A DNA stretch of 64,000 nucleotides from Chitinophagales bacterium. Lineage in GTDB: Bacteria; Bacteroidota; Bacteroidia; Chitinophagales; Saprospiraceae. The notes beneath the pieces are model-generated. The model was not told the DNA's origin and did not search any database. It was given only the letters and a program-made list of their open reading frames with translations. Made by a program: the position numbers and the translations under genes. The stretch is taken from assembly GCA_017303475.1 (NCBI GenBank), contig JAFLBO010000002.1, positions 124,001 through 188,000 on the forward strand, written 5' to 3'. Positions 35,214 to 43,082 of the stretch are shown here, in pieces. Position 1 is the stretch's first letter. The number at the start of each line of letters is the position of its first letter.

Positions 35214-36193
35214 ATGCCCTCTTTTTCCACCATAAACTGCGAAATCAGCTGGCTATCAAGCACATATACACAGGTTACATAGCCAGCTGGTTCGTCGTTT
35301 TCTCCTTTAGTGCCATCGGTGTAAGGGAAAGATATCCGTATGCTGGGGGAATGAGGATCTCCCTTTTGCCTGGCATCCTCTGCATGTTTGACAATATCAA
35401 AACCAATGAGTTGACCTTCTTCAAGCTTCGCTCCTTTCGGCAAATGTTTTTGTGCCCACGCCTGCGCCTTTTCGAAAGCGAGGTCGGTAAAGGCCTGTGC
35501 CCGGACGGATACTACGTTGATATCCCATTGCCAGGGTTCACTCTTAATGTCTTTCCATACTGTTGACAGAGAAAGTATTTCCTGATCCTGTTGCCATCCA
35601 TTTTCGGTAATGAAATGCCCGTAAGGAATGATATTCTTCATTTTAGCCTGATAAGACGCAGGCTCCATGATTTGCAAATACAAGGTAAAACCATCCGTTT
35701 TTATCCATTCTGTCATTACTTTTAGGACGGTTTGTTTGAATTTCTCCCGTTCCCCGGGGGTTGGTTCCGCGTAGTACTGAATAAATATATTTGGATGATT
35801 TACCCCTACAGCAACCTTGTCAAAACCCTCAGCAACAAACTTCTGATACAGATCCACGGCTCTTTGGTATCTTTCACGGGCATAAGCCAGCTGATCCTGA
35901 ATATTTTGAGGGTTTAATCCCAGGTTTACACTGTCCTTACTCCAATCCAGCAAAAACTGAATTTCCTCGTTGTTTCGGTCAGCTACAAGGGCTTGTTTTT
36001 CACCTTTAAACTGAGCCATCACATCAAGCATTTTCAGATTGGAATCCAGTACCTGCAACTGGCCGGGCATGTTTTTCTCCAGCCAGTCACCCAGGTTTTT
36101 AGGCTCGCCTTTTTTTCTAAAACAGGACATCAGAGCTATCACAGCAATGGAAACAAGTCCCAAAAGAACGAGAATGACTTTATTTACCTTCAT
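35210..36193 (-). CDS. Membrane-anchored protein of unknown function
   Basis: 327 residues from the ATG at 36193 (an ATG two codons upstream is possible). A single N-terminal hydrophobic segment (VILVLLGLVSIAVIALMSCF) anchors it. The segment contains a Cys in SCF, but the preceding residues do not make a convincing lipobox. The remaining ~300 residues are soluble and mixed alpha/beta with Trp-rich patches (WKDIKSEPWQWDINVV). No family is recognised. It overlaps the upstream coiled-coil gene by 14 bases, so the two are coupled, and it ends the six-gene block that begins at 40106. Confidence 0.7.
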   Translation of the reverse strand: MKVNKVILVLLGLVSIAVIALMSCFRKKGEPKNLGDWLEKNMPGQLQVLDSNLKMLDVMAQFKGEKQALVADRNNEEIQFLLDWSKDSVNLGLNPQNIQDQLAYARERYQRAVDLYQKFVAEGFDKVAVGVNHPNIFIQYYAEPTPGEREKFKQTVLKVMTEWIKTDGFTLYLQIMEPASYQAKMKNIIPYGHFITENGWQQDQEILSLSTVWKDIKSEPWQWDINVVSVRAQAFTDLAFEKAQAWAQKHLPKGAKLEEGQLIGFDIVKHAEDARQKGDPHSPSIRISFPYTDGTKGENDEPAGYVTCVYVLDSQLISQFMVEKEGI

Positions 36194-36926
36194 CAGCATA
36201 AAAAGTTATGACATTTGAACCAACAATATAGCTGCCGGAACCGGATATTTTGTCTTCCACCACCTGCTCCCCAATAAAGTGGAGCACGTTTTCGCGCAAG
36301 AGTAACGGAATACCAGTGCGTTCTTCCCATTGTTCCACCGTTGGAATGTCCAGAATGACTAAAGCATCTCCACCGGCAAATTCCCACCACATATTAAATT
36401 GTGTTTCACCGGCTTCGTACCAGATGGTGCCTCCTCTACCTTCATCTGAATATCGAAGTCGCTGGCCTTCAGCAGGATAATTCCTTTTTCTGGATGCTTC
36501 ACGATAAGGGGCAACACGTGCAATCAGGTCTTGGATTTGCTTGATAAAACGCATAGGCACATCGAACCAATAGGAAATTTCTTTGGGTGTTTTGCCGTTT
36601 TCAAGGTGTTTTCTCACCAAATTGCGCAACAAATCTGTTTGCGCTGCTTCATGGAACTGTTTCTGGCCTTTGGAAAAAAACTGTTGTACCAGGGCTTCAG
36701 CTTCATTTTCCAATTTCTTCCGTTCAGCGCGGGTAGCATCTATTTCTTTTTCTAACCGCTTGCGCTCTGCTGCGAGGGCCGCATTAGCTTTATCAAGCGC
36801 CTTCAAACCATCTTTGTTGACCTGTTCCAGAATGGAAGCCATTTGCTTTTGCTGCTCGGCCACCACCTGGGCCAATCGTTTTTGCACTTCAGCTTCAATC
36901 CGGGCCTTTTCGTCCATTTTAGCCAT
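36180..36926 (-). CDS. Coiled-coil protein with HTH-like middle segment, unknown function
   Basis: 248 residues. Residues ~1-90 are a charged coiled coil (KARIEAEVQKRLAQVVAEQQKQ... AERKRLEKEIDATRAERKKLE). Residues ~95-140 (LVRKHLENGKTPKEISYWFDVP... FIKQIQDLI) look like a helix-turn-helix of the kind used in transposase and Rpn-type tails. The final ~100 residues are a beta-rich domain with several Trp (GGTIWYEAGETQFNMWWEF). No named family is recognised. It begins two bases after the upstream membrane gene stops and overlaps the downstream gene, so it is part of an operon. Confidence 0.7.
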   Translation of the reverse strand: MAKMDEKARIEAEVQKRLAQVVAEQQKQMASILEQVNKDGLKALDKANAALAAERKRLEKEIDATRAERKKLENEAEALVQQFFSKGQKQFHEAAQTDLLRNLVRKHLENGKTPKEISYWFDVPMRFIKQIQDLIARVAPYREASRKRNYPAEGQRLRYSDEGRGGTIWYEAGETQFNMWWEFAGGDALVILDIPTVEQWEERTGIPLLLRENVLHFIGEQVVEDKISGSGSYIVGSNVITFYADEGK

Positions 36927-36928
36927 AA

Positions 36929-37312
36929 TCAGAAACGAAAATAAACAATAATGGTAAAAAGAATCAAAAACAGTATAGCCTTGGTAGTACCTGAAATATA
37001 CACCGCGCCTACACCCGGCCCCTGCTCACTATGCGCGCTCAAGCCGGTTTTCAACACCAGATGCGCCCCAAGTATTCCGGCAATCCAGATGCGGATAATG
37101 AGTCCGGATTGTTCCACAAAAGGCGCCCGCAGTAACAAAAAGGTAAGCAAAAGAATGGGCGCCATCACCCAGGGCAGGTTCTCCAGCCAAGGGTTGAAAC
37201 GATGCGGAGGGGCGGCGTTTTGTTTGCCAATTTGATAAACAATTAACCAGGCTGTGAGCCAAATTAATTCCGGGCCTAAAAAGTATCGTAGCATGATGGG
37301 AATATGAGTCAT
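36929..37312 (-). CDS. Small integral membrane protein, unknown function
   Basis: 127 residues (or 121 from the ATG at 37294). Four hydrophobic segments are visible: LIWLTAWLIVYQIG, LPWVMAPILLLTFLLL, LIIRIWIAGILGAHLVL and AILFLILFTIIVYFRF. No catalytic or transport motif is seen. A long palindromic element separates it from the zinc-ribbon gene upstream, and it lies two bases before the coiled-coil gene. Function unknown. Confidence 0.7.
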   Translation of the reverse strand: MTHIPIMLRYFLGPELIWLTAWLIVYQIGKQNAAPPHRFNPWLENLPWVMAPILLLTFLLLRAPFVEQSGLIIRIWIAGILGAHLVLKTGLSAHSEQGPGVGAVYISGTTKAILFLILFTIIVYFRF

Positions 37313-37334
37313 TTAGAGGCCATTTGGGGTCATT

Positions 37335-37403
37335 TAGGGGTCATTAGTATTTAGTGACGGGGTGACTGGCCGTCACCCCGTCACTAAATACTAATGACCC
37401 CTA
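37335..37403. repeat. Perfect 32-bp inverted repeat, TTTAGTGACGGGGTGA family
   Basis: Arms 37335-37366 and 37372-37403 are perfect reverse complements around TGGCC. The core matches the palindrome at 8086-8126. The right arm ends with the stop codon (37401-37403) of the zinc-ribbon gene. It sits within a co-directional gene block and may act as a processing or termination hairpin. Confidence 0.88.
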
Positions 37404-37991
37404 CTTCAAAAACAATTCCTGTATCATTTTCAACAGCGCATCTCTATTTCCGGCACGGGTGATAAACGCTGGTAGCCGACTCAGCATGGCGCTGTTTTTT
37501 TTGAGGGTATTTCTGGGTGTTATGCCGCGTTCACGGTGTTTGGCTGCAATATACTGACGTAAAATCTCCAAATGCTCGTAATGAAAAGCCCAAAACAACT
37601 CGCCCCGGAACTCAGCCTGTAACCAAAGTGGTAAACCATATACAGCATCAGTCATCAAGCCTTCATGACGGGCATGCCGGGTAATATGCGCTTCATATTC
37701 GCAGGTGTCTCCGCATTGTGGGCAATGCATAGCCAATTTTTTCCACTGCCCGTTCCAGGGAGCGTTGCGCTGAAGTGGTTCATGACATTCCCGACATTTT
37801 ACCGATACATAGGCGGTTGCCGAGCCATACCAATTGCCAGGTATTTCAGTATGGAAGCAAATGGTGCAAACCAATTTTTGCCCTTCTCCACGAGGTTTTA
37901 CCCAGGCTTTGCCTGCACATTTCGGACAAGCAACTACATAGTGGGTTGCCAGGTCAAACAAGGCCAAGCCGGGATCTGAATATCGTTCCAT
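37401..37991 (-). CDS. Zinc-ribbon protein of unknown function
   Basis: 196 residues. Four Cys pairs are spaced as two zinc ribbons: CPKC (22-25) with CTIC (42-45), and CREC with CPQC in the next ~30 residues. The second ribbon is followed by CEYEAHITRHARHEG. The C-terminal ~90 residues are helical and basic (YIAAKHRERGITPRNTLKKNSAMLSRLPAFITRAGNRDALL). Zinc ribbons of this kind often bind nucleic acid or proteins; no enzymatic motif is seen. It ends in the inverted repeat and lies six bases after the membrane gene upstream. Confidence 0.75.
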   Translation of the reverse strand: MERYSDPGLALFDLATHYVVACPKCAGKAWVKPRGEGQKLVCTICFHTEIPGNWYGSATAYVSVKCRECHEPLQRNAPWNGQWKKLAMHCPQCGDTCEYEAHITRHARHEGLMTDAVYGLPLWLQAEFRGELFWAFHYEHLEILRQYIAAKHRERGITPRNTLKKNSAMLSRLPAFITRAGNRDALLKMIQELFLK

Positions 37992-37997
37992 GGGCGA

Positions 37998-39065
37998 CTA
38001 TTGTTGTTTTTTAAGCCATTCATCCAGAAGTTTTTCCGCCTTCAATGGCATTTTTTCCACATCTGCCGGCTCCTTGAGGGCCGCCCGCAGACCTTCCACA
38101 TCCTTTAAATATTGGCTGTTAGACTCCTTAAATCGCTCCACTGTTCTGAGCACGCGCTCCGTTTCCCACAAAAAAAGTTCAGGATAAAAATGAGAGGGAT
38201 GAGAACTGCGCCGTATGCTTTCCCTGAATAACTGAGCTTGTTGGGCAATGCCGGTTTTTATGGCATCAGTAAACAGGCTTTTATCGTCTACATCATTGGA
38301 TGCCAGGTAATTAAATGCCTCCGGTGCATAACCGGTCCCCAGAATGCGTACGATTTCCTCCTGCCAGTGAGGATGCATTTTTACCTTGGCCACCGCCCTT
38401 TTGCGCACTTCCGGATCCTGATTGGAATCCGTAAAAACCAGGATGAAAACCATATTTTTCTCTACCTCACACGAGTCAATTTCATCCAGCATCCGTTTGT
38501 GATTTTTGTCCTGAAAAGCTATTTCATCCTGAATAACGGCCTGCCTGTTTTCATTGGCCAGTTTCATCCAGGCATAAGTCGCCATCAGGTTGATAACGAG
38601 CCCCAACCAAAAACTAACCTTTAGGGGAATCTGATACGCGAGTGGGGAAAGTCCCTGACGCCAGGAATCATTCAATAAAATCACACCAGAAACCAGCAAC
38701 AGAACAGGAATCAACCAGGGTGCAAATCCGGAAAAAATTCTCACCAGATTTGCGGCTTCACCTGGTTCCTCCCGGAACAAAGTAGCCAATGCCGCCGCTA
38801 ACACCGTGGAAATTAGCCCAAACAGCAACAATAAATACCTGGCAGCGGTATTGGCGCTCAGCCATTCGAAACCGCCCCGACTGGCGATAATGAGAGAAAC
38901 AATGAGTAAGATGACAAAAAATGCCAGAAAAAACAGGATTACGCCCCAGCCAAATCCGGCAGCATAATCGCCGCCCCGCGATTGATTAGGTGCGGTAAGT
39001 GCGCTGAAGAAAAAAATGAACAACAGGCCTGCAATGGCCAGCAGAAGATTGCCTACAATGGTCAT
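37998..39065 (-). CDS. Polytopic membrane protein with helical C-terminal domain, unknown
   Basis: 355 residues. About five membrane helices fill residues 1-185 (LLLAIAGLLFIFFFSAL, WGVILFFLAFFVILLIVSLII, YLLLLFGLISTVLAAALATLF, LIPVLLLVSGVILL, VSFWLGLVINLMATYAWM). The remaining ~170 residues are charged and all-helical and may stack like HEAT or ARM units. No motif points to transport or catalysis. It lies 63 bases after the PA14-OmpA gene and six before the zinc-ribbon gene, in an operon-like run. Confidence 0.72.
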   Translation of the reverse strand: MTIVGNLLLAIAGLLFIFFFSALTAPNQSRGGDYAAGFGWGVILFFLAFFVILLIVSLIIASRGGFEWLSANTAARYLLLLFGLISTVLAAALATLFREEPGEAANLVRIFSGFAPWLIPVLLLVSGVILLNDSWRQGLSPLAYQIPLKVSFWLGLVINLMATYAWMKLANENRQAVIQDEIAFQDKNHKRMLDEIDSCEVEKNMVFILVFTDSNQDPEVRKRAVAKVKMHPHWQEEIVRILGTGYAPEAFNYLASNDVDDKSLFTDAIKTGIAQQAQLFRESIRRSSHPSHFYPELFLWETERVLRTVERFKESNSQYLKDVEGLRAALKEPADVEKMPLKAEKLLDEWLKKQQ

Positions 39066-39128
39066 GATAATGGGTAATAGGTATTTGGGAACAAATGTGC
39101 AGGTTTTATCCCAATTTCAGAACTTCTC

Positions 39129-40106
39129 TTACTCTTCCAGAAAAAACTCAACCCTTCTGTTTTTTTCATTGGGGACATCCTTGGCCTCCAACACCAACGG
39201 GCGCATATCGCCGTAACCGGTGGTTGTAATACGCCTGATATCAATCCCTTGCTGTACCAGGTAATCTGCTACACTTTGTGCTCTTTCCCTAGACAAAATC
39301 AGGTTTTTTTCGGCATTCCCTACCCTATCCGTATGGCCTTCAATCCGGAGTTTATACCTGGGATTGCGTTTCAGAAAACCAGCCAATCGGTTCAGTTCCG
39401 GCTCGGATTCCGGTAGCAGAATGCTTTTGCTTTTAACAAACAGGACATTTTTGGGCAGGTACTTTTCCAGAGTGTCTTTGGAAACCAGCGCAGGTTTGGG
39501 CTGACGGGCCGGCTGGGTCGGGGTTGCGGCTGGTTTGGGGGTTACCCTCACAGGCTTGGATTGCAGGCGTGAGGATTGTGCAGGTGGCGGATTGGGCAGC
39601 CGGATATGCGATGGGTCTATGGGGTGATCATTGTATCCAAACATACCTTTAAACACCGGCGCCTCGCTGGGCAATTGCCAGAACAACTGAATTTCGCCTT
39701 CATTCAAGGCATTGAAATATTCAACCTCCATAACGTACTCCTGTCCGGCATGCAGGTAAACAGATCCCATAAACGCTTCAGAATCATGCAAATCCCAGGC
39801 GTCAATGACCGCTCGGCCGCCCAGTTTAACCCTAATGCCATCATCTACATGGGCACGAAACATGTAATCACCGCTTTCCGGAGCTGTTAACTTCCCGGTC
39901 CAGCGAATCGAAAACACGTGCGGGTCCATTCCAGCCACAGGAGGCACATTGTTCCAGACAAAATTGATCCGCTCATCCGTGCGGGTGTGCATTTTTTGGT
40001 CAAAGTTTCTGCCGTTGAAATAATCGGCCTGAAAACCTTGCTGAGACAGTCCCAATATCGGAATCAGTCCCACAAGCATGAGGGAAAGGTTGTTTTTGAT
40101 ATTCAT
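39129..40106 (-). CDS. Outer-membrane PA14-OmpA protein
   Basis: 325 residues. Signal peptide MNIKNNLSLMLVGLIPILGLSQ is followed by a PA14 domain (~22-150: FQADYFNGRNF, FSIRWTGKLTAPESGDYMF, VEYFNALNEGEIQLFWQ). A Pro/Lys-rich linker (~165-210) leads to a C-terminal OmpA-like peptidoglycan-binding domain (LRIEGHTDRVGNAEKNLILSRERAQ, GYGDMRPL, NRRVEFFLEE). PA14 modules usually bind carbohydrate; OmpA domains bind peptidoglycan. The combination suggests a periplasmic anchor linking glycans or a surface complex to the wall. It is the first gene of the minus-strand block. Confidence 0.9.
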   Translation of the reverse strand: MNIKNNLSLMLVGLIPILGLSQQGFQADYFNGRNFDQKMHTRTDERINFVWNNVPPVAGMDPHVFSIRWTGKLTAPESGDYMFRAHVDDGIRVKLGGRAVIDAWDLHDSEAFMGSVYLHAGQEYVMEVEYFNALNEGEIQLFWQLPSEAPVFKGMFGYNDHPIDPSHIRLPNPPPAQSSRLQSKPVRVTPKPAATPTQPARQPKPALVSKDTLEKYLPKNVLFVKSKSILLPESEPELNRLAGFLKRNPRYKLRIEGHTDRVGNAEKNLILSRERAQSVADYLVQQGIDIRRITTTGYGDMRPLVLEAKDVPNEKNRRVEFFLEE

Positions 40107-40270
40107 AGCTATTCACAGACACCAATTTTATGGCTCAAGGTTACAACGTGAAGGGAGGTTTGGATATTTTTCCAGGCTGATGGAATCAGATCAACACACT
40201 AATTGCGCCGACTAATAGCTGGTTCAAATCTCCATCTTCAGGCCAAACTTTCCACTGCTGCAAATTGTTG

Positions 40271-40278
40271 TAATTTTG
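40271..40278 (+). promoter_or_regulatory. -7 promoter box (TAATTTTG) for the U32 gene
   Basis: Exact TAnnTTTG match 22 bases before the ATG at 40301; no Shine-Dalgarno sequence follows. Confidence 0.6.
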
Positions 40279-40300
40279 CACCCGCTCATAAACGCAACGC

Positions 40301-42169
40301 ATGAGAAAAAAAATTGAGATCCTGGCTCCGGCTAAAAACCTCTATCAGGGTATGGCAGCCGTGAATGCCGGGGCCGACGCCGTGTACATGGGCGCGCACA
40401 TGTTTGGCGCTCGTACGAACGCCACCAACTCTATCGAAGATATTGCCGAAATGGTACGGTATGCCCACCTGTTCAAAGCCAAGGTGCTGGTAACTGTCAA
40501 TACTATTTTGTACGAAAACGAACTGGAGGCTTGTCGCCAACTAATCTGGGAATTGTATCAGGTTGGAGTAGATGCTATCATCGTGCAGGATATGGCTATA
40601 CTGGAAATGGATCTGCCACCAATTGCCATCCATGCCAGTACCCAGGCCAACAATCGTGACGCTGCCCACGTGAAATTTCTGGCAGATGCAGGTATCAAAC
40701 GAGTAGTTCTGGCCCGGGAATTAAATATTGACCAGATTCGGGAGATCCACCAGGCAAGCGATGTGGAACTGGAGTTTTTCGTTACCGGCGCCTTGTGCGT
40801 TTCCTTTAGTGGCAACTGCTACATGAGCGTGGCCAACGGCGAACGTTCCGCCAATAGGGGCTCCTGCGCCCAAAACTGTCGGCTCCCATATCGACTGATT
40901 GATGGGAAAGGCGAAACCTTGATAGAAAGCAGTCATTTGCTATCGATCAAAGACCTGGATTTGAGTGACGAGTTGCCCAATCTGGTTAAAGCAGGTATTT
41001 GTTCCTTCAAAATTGAAGGTCGGTTGAAAGATATCGTTTACGTAAAAAACAATACTTCCTACCTGCGAAAACGCCTGGATGCATTTTTGGACGCTCACCC
41101 GGACAAATACGAAAAGGCATCTTCAGGCAGGACGTTTTTTAATTTTGAACCAGAGTTGGACCGTAGTTTTAACCGCGGTTACACAGATTATTTTTTCAAT
41201 CACAGAAAGGAAAAAATCGGCTCCTGGGAAAGTCCGAAATCCAAAGGCCAATACATCGGCAAGCTCCTGGAAATCAAGGCCAACGGCTACCGGATTGAAA
41301 ACTATGAGTTGCTTAACAACGGCGACGGACTTTACTTCATCAATCAGGATGGCATAGCGGATGGTGCATTGGTCAACATCATTGTAAACGATCTGGTGGT
41401 GCCCAATGAGATGAAAGCCCTGGCTATTGGCACTGAAATTTACCGCAACCTGGATGCTGAATTCACCCGGATGATAGAAAACGAAAACAGCGCCGTTCGG
41501 AAAATCGGGGTTAATATGTGGTTTTCAGAAACGGATAACGGGTTTAGCCTGCGGGTAACAGATGAAGACCAGCACACGGTAATTGTGACGCAGGAAATGG
41601 CCAAAGAACCGGCTAAAAATGCGGAAGGCTTAATAGACAATATCAAAAAGAACCTCGCCAAAACCGGGAACACCCCTTTCATTGCGGATGAGGTGCATGT
41701 TGACTTCAGTCAGGAATGGTTCCTGCCCAATTCCAGGGTGAACGAGATCCGGCGAGCTGCCTTGGAGCAATTGGCTGAAGTACGGGTAAAAGAATACCAC
41801 AGAGAGGAAATCCCGCTGGTGAAAACCGAGCATCCCTACCCGGTGAAATCGCTGGATTATACGTTCAATGTTTCCAATTCCATGGCACGGGCATTTTACC
41901 ACCGGCATGGAGTAACCGACATTGAAAAAGCCTTTGAATTACAGTGGGATCCAGGCAAATCGCGGGTAATGGTAACCAAGTACTGTGTTAAGTACGAACT
42001 GGGCAAATGTCCGCGTTACCAGCGTGAAACTATGGGCACCAAACTGGCTGAGCCGTTAACGCTCAAGCACGGCGAAGTAGAATACAAACTCAAATTCAAC
42101 TGCAAACCCTGTGAGATGGAGATCTGGGAGAAGGATGCGGAGTTTGTGATTGAGGAGGACGAGGATTGA
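40301..42169 (+). CDS. U32-family protein, RNA hydroxylation type (TrhP/RlhA-like)
   Basis: 622 residues. The U32 signature EFFVTGALCVSFSGNCYMS is perfect near residues 158-176. Cys166, Cys173, Cys189 and Cys193 are placed as in relatives that carry an iron-sulfur cluster. The N-terminal ~300 residues form the U32 barrel (EILAPAKNLYQGMAAVNAGADAVYMG). A long C-terminal half includes a further Cys set (CVKYELGKCPRYQ, FNCKPCEMEI), as in larger Bacteroidota members. In E. coli, relatives TrhP and RlhA hydroxylate tRNA or 23S rRNA using prephenate; the older name collagenase-like peptidase is probably misleading. It is monocistronic with its own promoter. Confidence 0.88.
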   Translation: MRKKIEILAPAKNLYQGMAAVNAGADAVYMGAHMFGARTNATNSIEDIAEMVRYAHLFKAKVLVTVNTILYENELEACRQLIWELYQVGVDAIIVQDMAILEMDLPPIAIHASTQANNRDAAHVKFLADAGIKRVVLARELNIDQIREIHQASDVELEFFVTGALCVSFSGNCYMSVANGERSANRGSCAQNCRLPYRLIDGKGETLIESSHLLSIKDLDLSDELPNLVKAGICSFKIEGRLKDIVYVKNNTSYLRKRLDAFLDAHPDKYEKASSGRTFFNFEPELDRSFNRGYTDYFFNHRKEKIGSWESPKSKGQYIGKLLEIKANGYRIENYELLNNGDGLYFINQDGIADGALVNIIVNDLVVPNEMKALAIGTEIYRNLDAEFTRMIENENSAVRKIGVNMWFSETDNGFSLRVTDEDQHTVIVTQEMAKEPAKNAEGLIDNIKKNLAKTGNTPFIADEVHVDFSQEWFLPNSRVNEIRRAALEQLAEVRVKEYHREEIPLVKTEHPYPVKSLDYTFNVSNSMARAFYHRHGVTDIEKAFELQWDPGKSRVMVTKYCVKYELGKCPRYQRETMGTKLAEPLTLKHGEVEYKLKFNCKPCEMEIWEKDAEFVIEEDED

Positions 42170-42194
42170 TTTTTAGTACTAAGGCACGGGCAAC

Positions 42195-43070
42195 TCACCT
42201 CTTCACAAAGCGCCCGCTCCATACCCGGCCTTGCGTCCGCAGTTGGAGGTAATGGAGCCCGGTTGGTAAATGCGCCACTGGTATGTCAAGCCTTCCCTCT
42301 AAAAGATGGAGCCTGCCCAAAGGCATTTGTCGGCCCAGGGCATCAAAGACTTGCAGGGATTCCAGCGGCCCATCCCATGGCAGATGAATGAAATCGGTGG
42401 CGGGATTGGGCGAGATGGGGAGGTGGGTGAATGAGTTCAAATCCTGGATCAAGGTATTGATGGAAAATACCGTATCGCAAGGGTAATCAACGAAATGGTA
42501 ATCTGATTCAGCATCCTGATAGCAGCGGATCCCATAGGGGCCATTTTCGCAAAGACAGAAGGAAGGGCTTAAAAAATGGGGATTTCCCAATTTCTCAAGG
42601 ATGGTATTCCCCCAATCATAACAGCCGGTGAAGGATACATACTGCATAAACAGAGTGTCGGACTGTACAACAACATACCTTACTGAATCTACATAAACCC
42701 CAAGCGTATCTCCAAGGGGTAGCAATCCGGGAATTTGCCAGGATTGGCCAGTAGTGGCACTGAAATGGTACAGTAATTCAAATTTAGCAGTGAGATTGCT
42801 CCAGTAATACGTTGAATCGTTTTGTGTAAAAATGTGACATGGATCTGGTAATCCGCAACCTGGAGTAAGTCCTTCCAGGACACGGCACCATTTACCCTGA
42901 AACATGGATTCTCCGGTAACTTCAACCAGACGGAATTGCTCCATGGAAGGCACGTCGAAGGAATTTTGCTTATAGAACCATTTAGCACCCAAAGGAGCAA
43001 AATCGACGTTTTGGGCCCTTAAACAGGCAGTTGAGAGCAGGATCAAAAGTGTAAGCTGGGAAAGTTGCAT
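42195..43070 (-). CDS. Secreted protein of unknown function with T9SS sorting domain
   Basis: 291 residues. A signal peptide (MQLSQLTLLILLSTACLRAQ) precedes ~190 residues of beta-rich sequence with several Trp and Cys (GCGLPDPCHIF, CLCENGPYGIRCYQ). The Cys count suggests disulfides in an exported protein. Residues ~215-291 (PISPNPATDFIHLPW, LQVFDALGRQMPLGRL, HLPTGLHYLQL, RFVKR) form a type A T9SS sorting domain. No catalytic motif is seen. It follows the next T9SS gene by 12 bases and is probably co-transcribed with it. Confidence 0.82.
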   Translation of the reverse strand: MQLSQLTLLILLSTACLRAQNVDFAPLGAKWFYKQNSFDVPSMEQFRLVEVTGESMFQGKWCRVLEGLTPGCGLPDPCHIFTQNDSTYYWSNLTAKFELLYHFSATTGQSWQIPGLLPLGDTLGVYVDSVRYVVVQSDTLFMQYVSFTGCYDWGNTILEKLGNPHFLSPSFCLCENGPYGIRCYQDAESDYHFVDYPCDTVFSINTLIQDLNSFTHLPISPNPATDFIHLPWDGPLESLQVFDALGRQMPLGRLHLLEGRLDIPVAHLPTGLHYLQLRTQGRVWSGRFVKR

Positions 43071-43082
43071 TGTTATTTCAAT

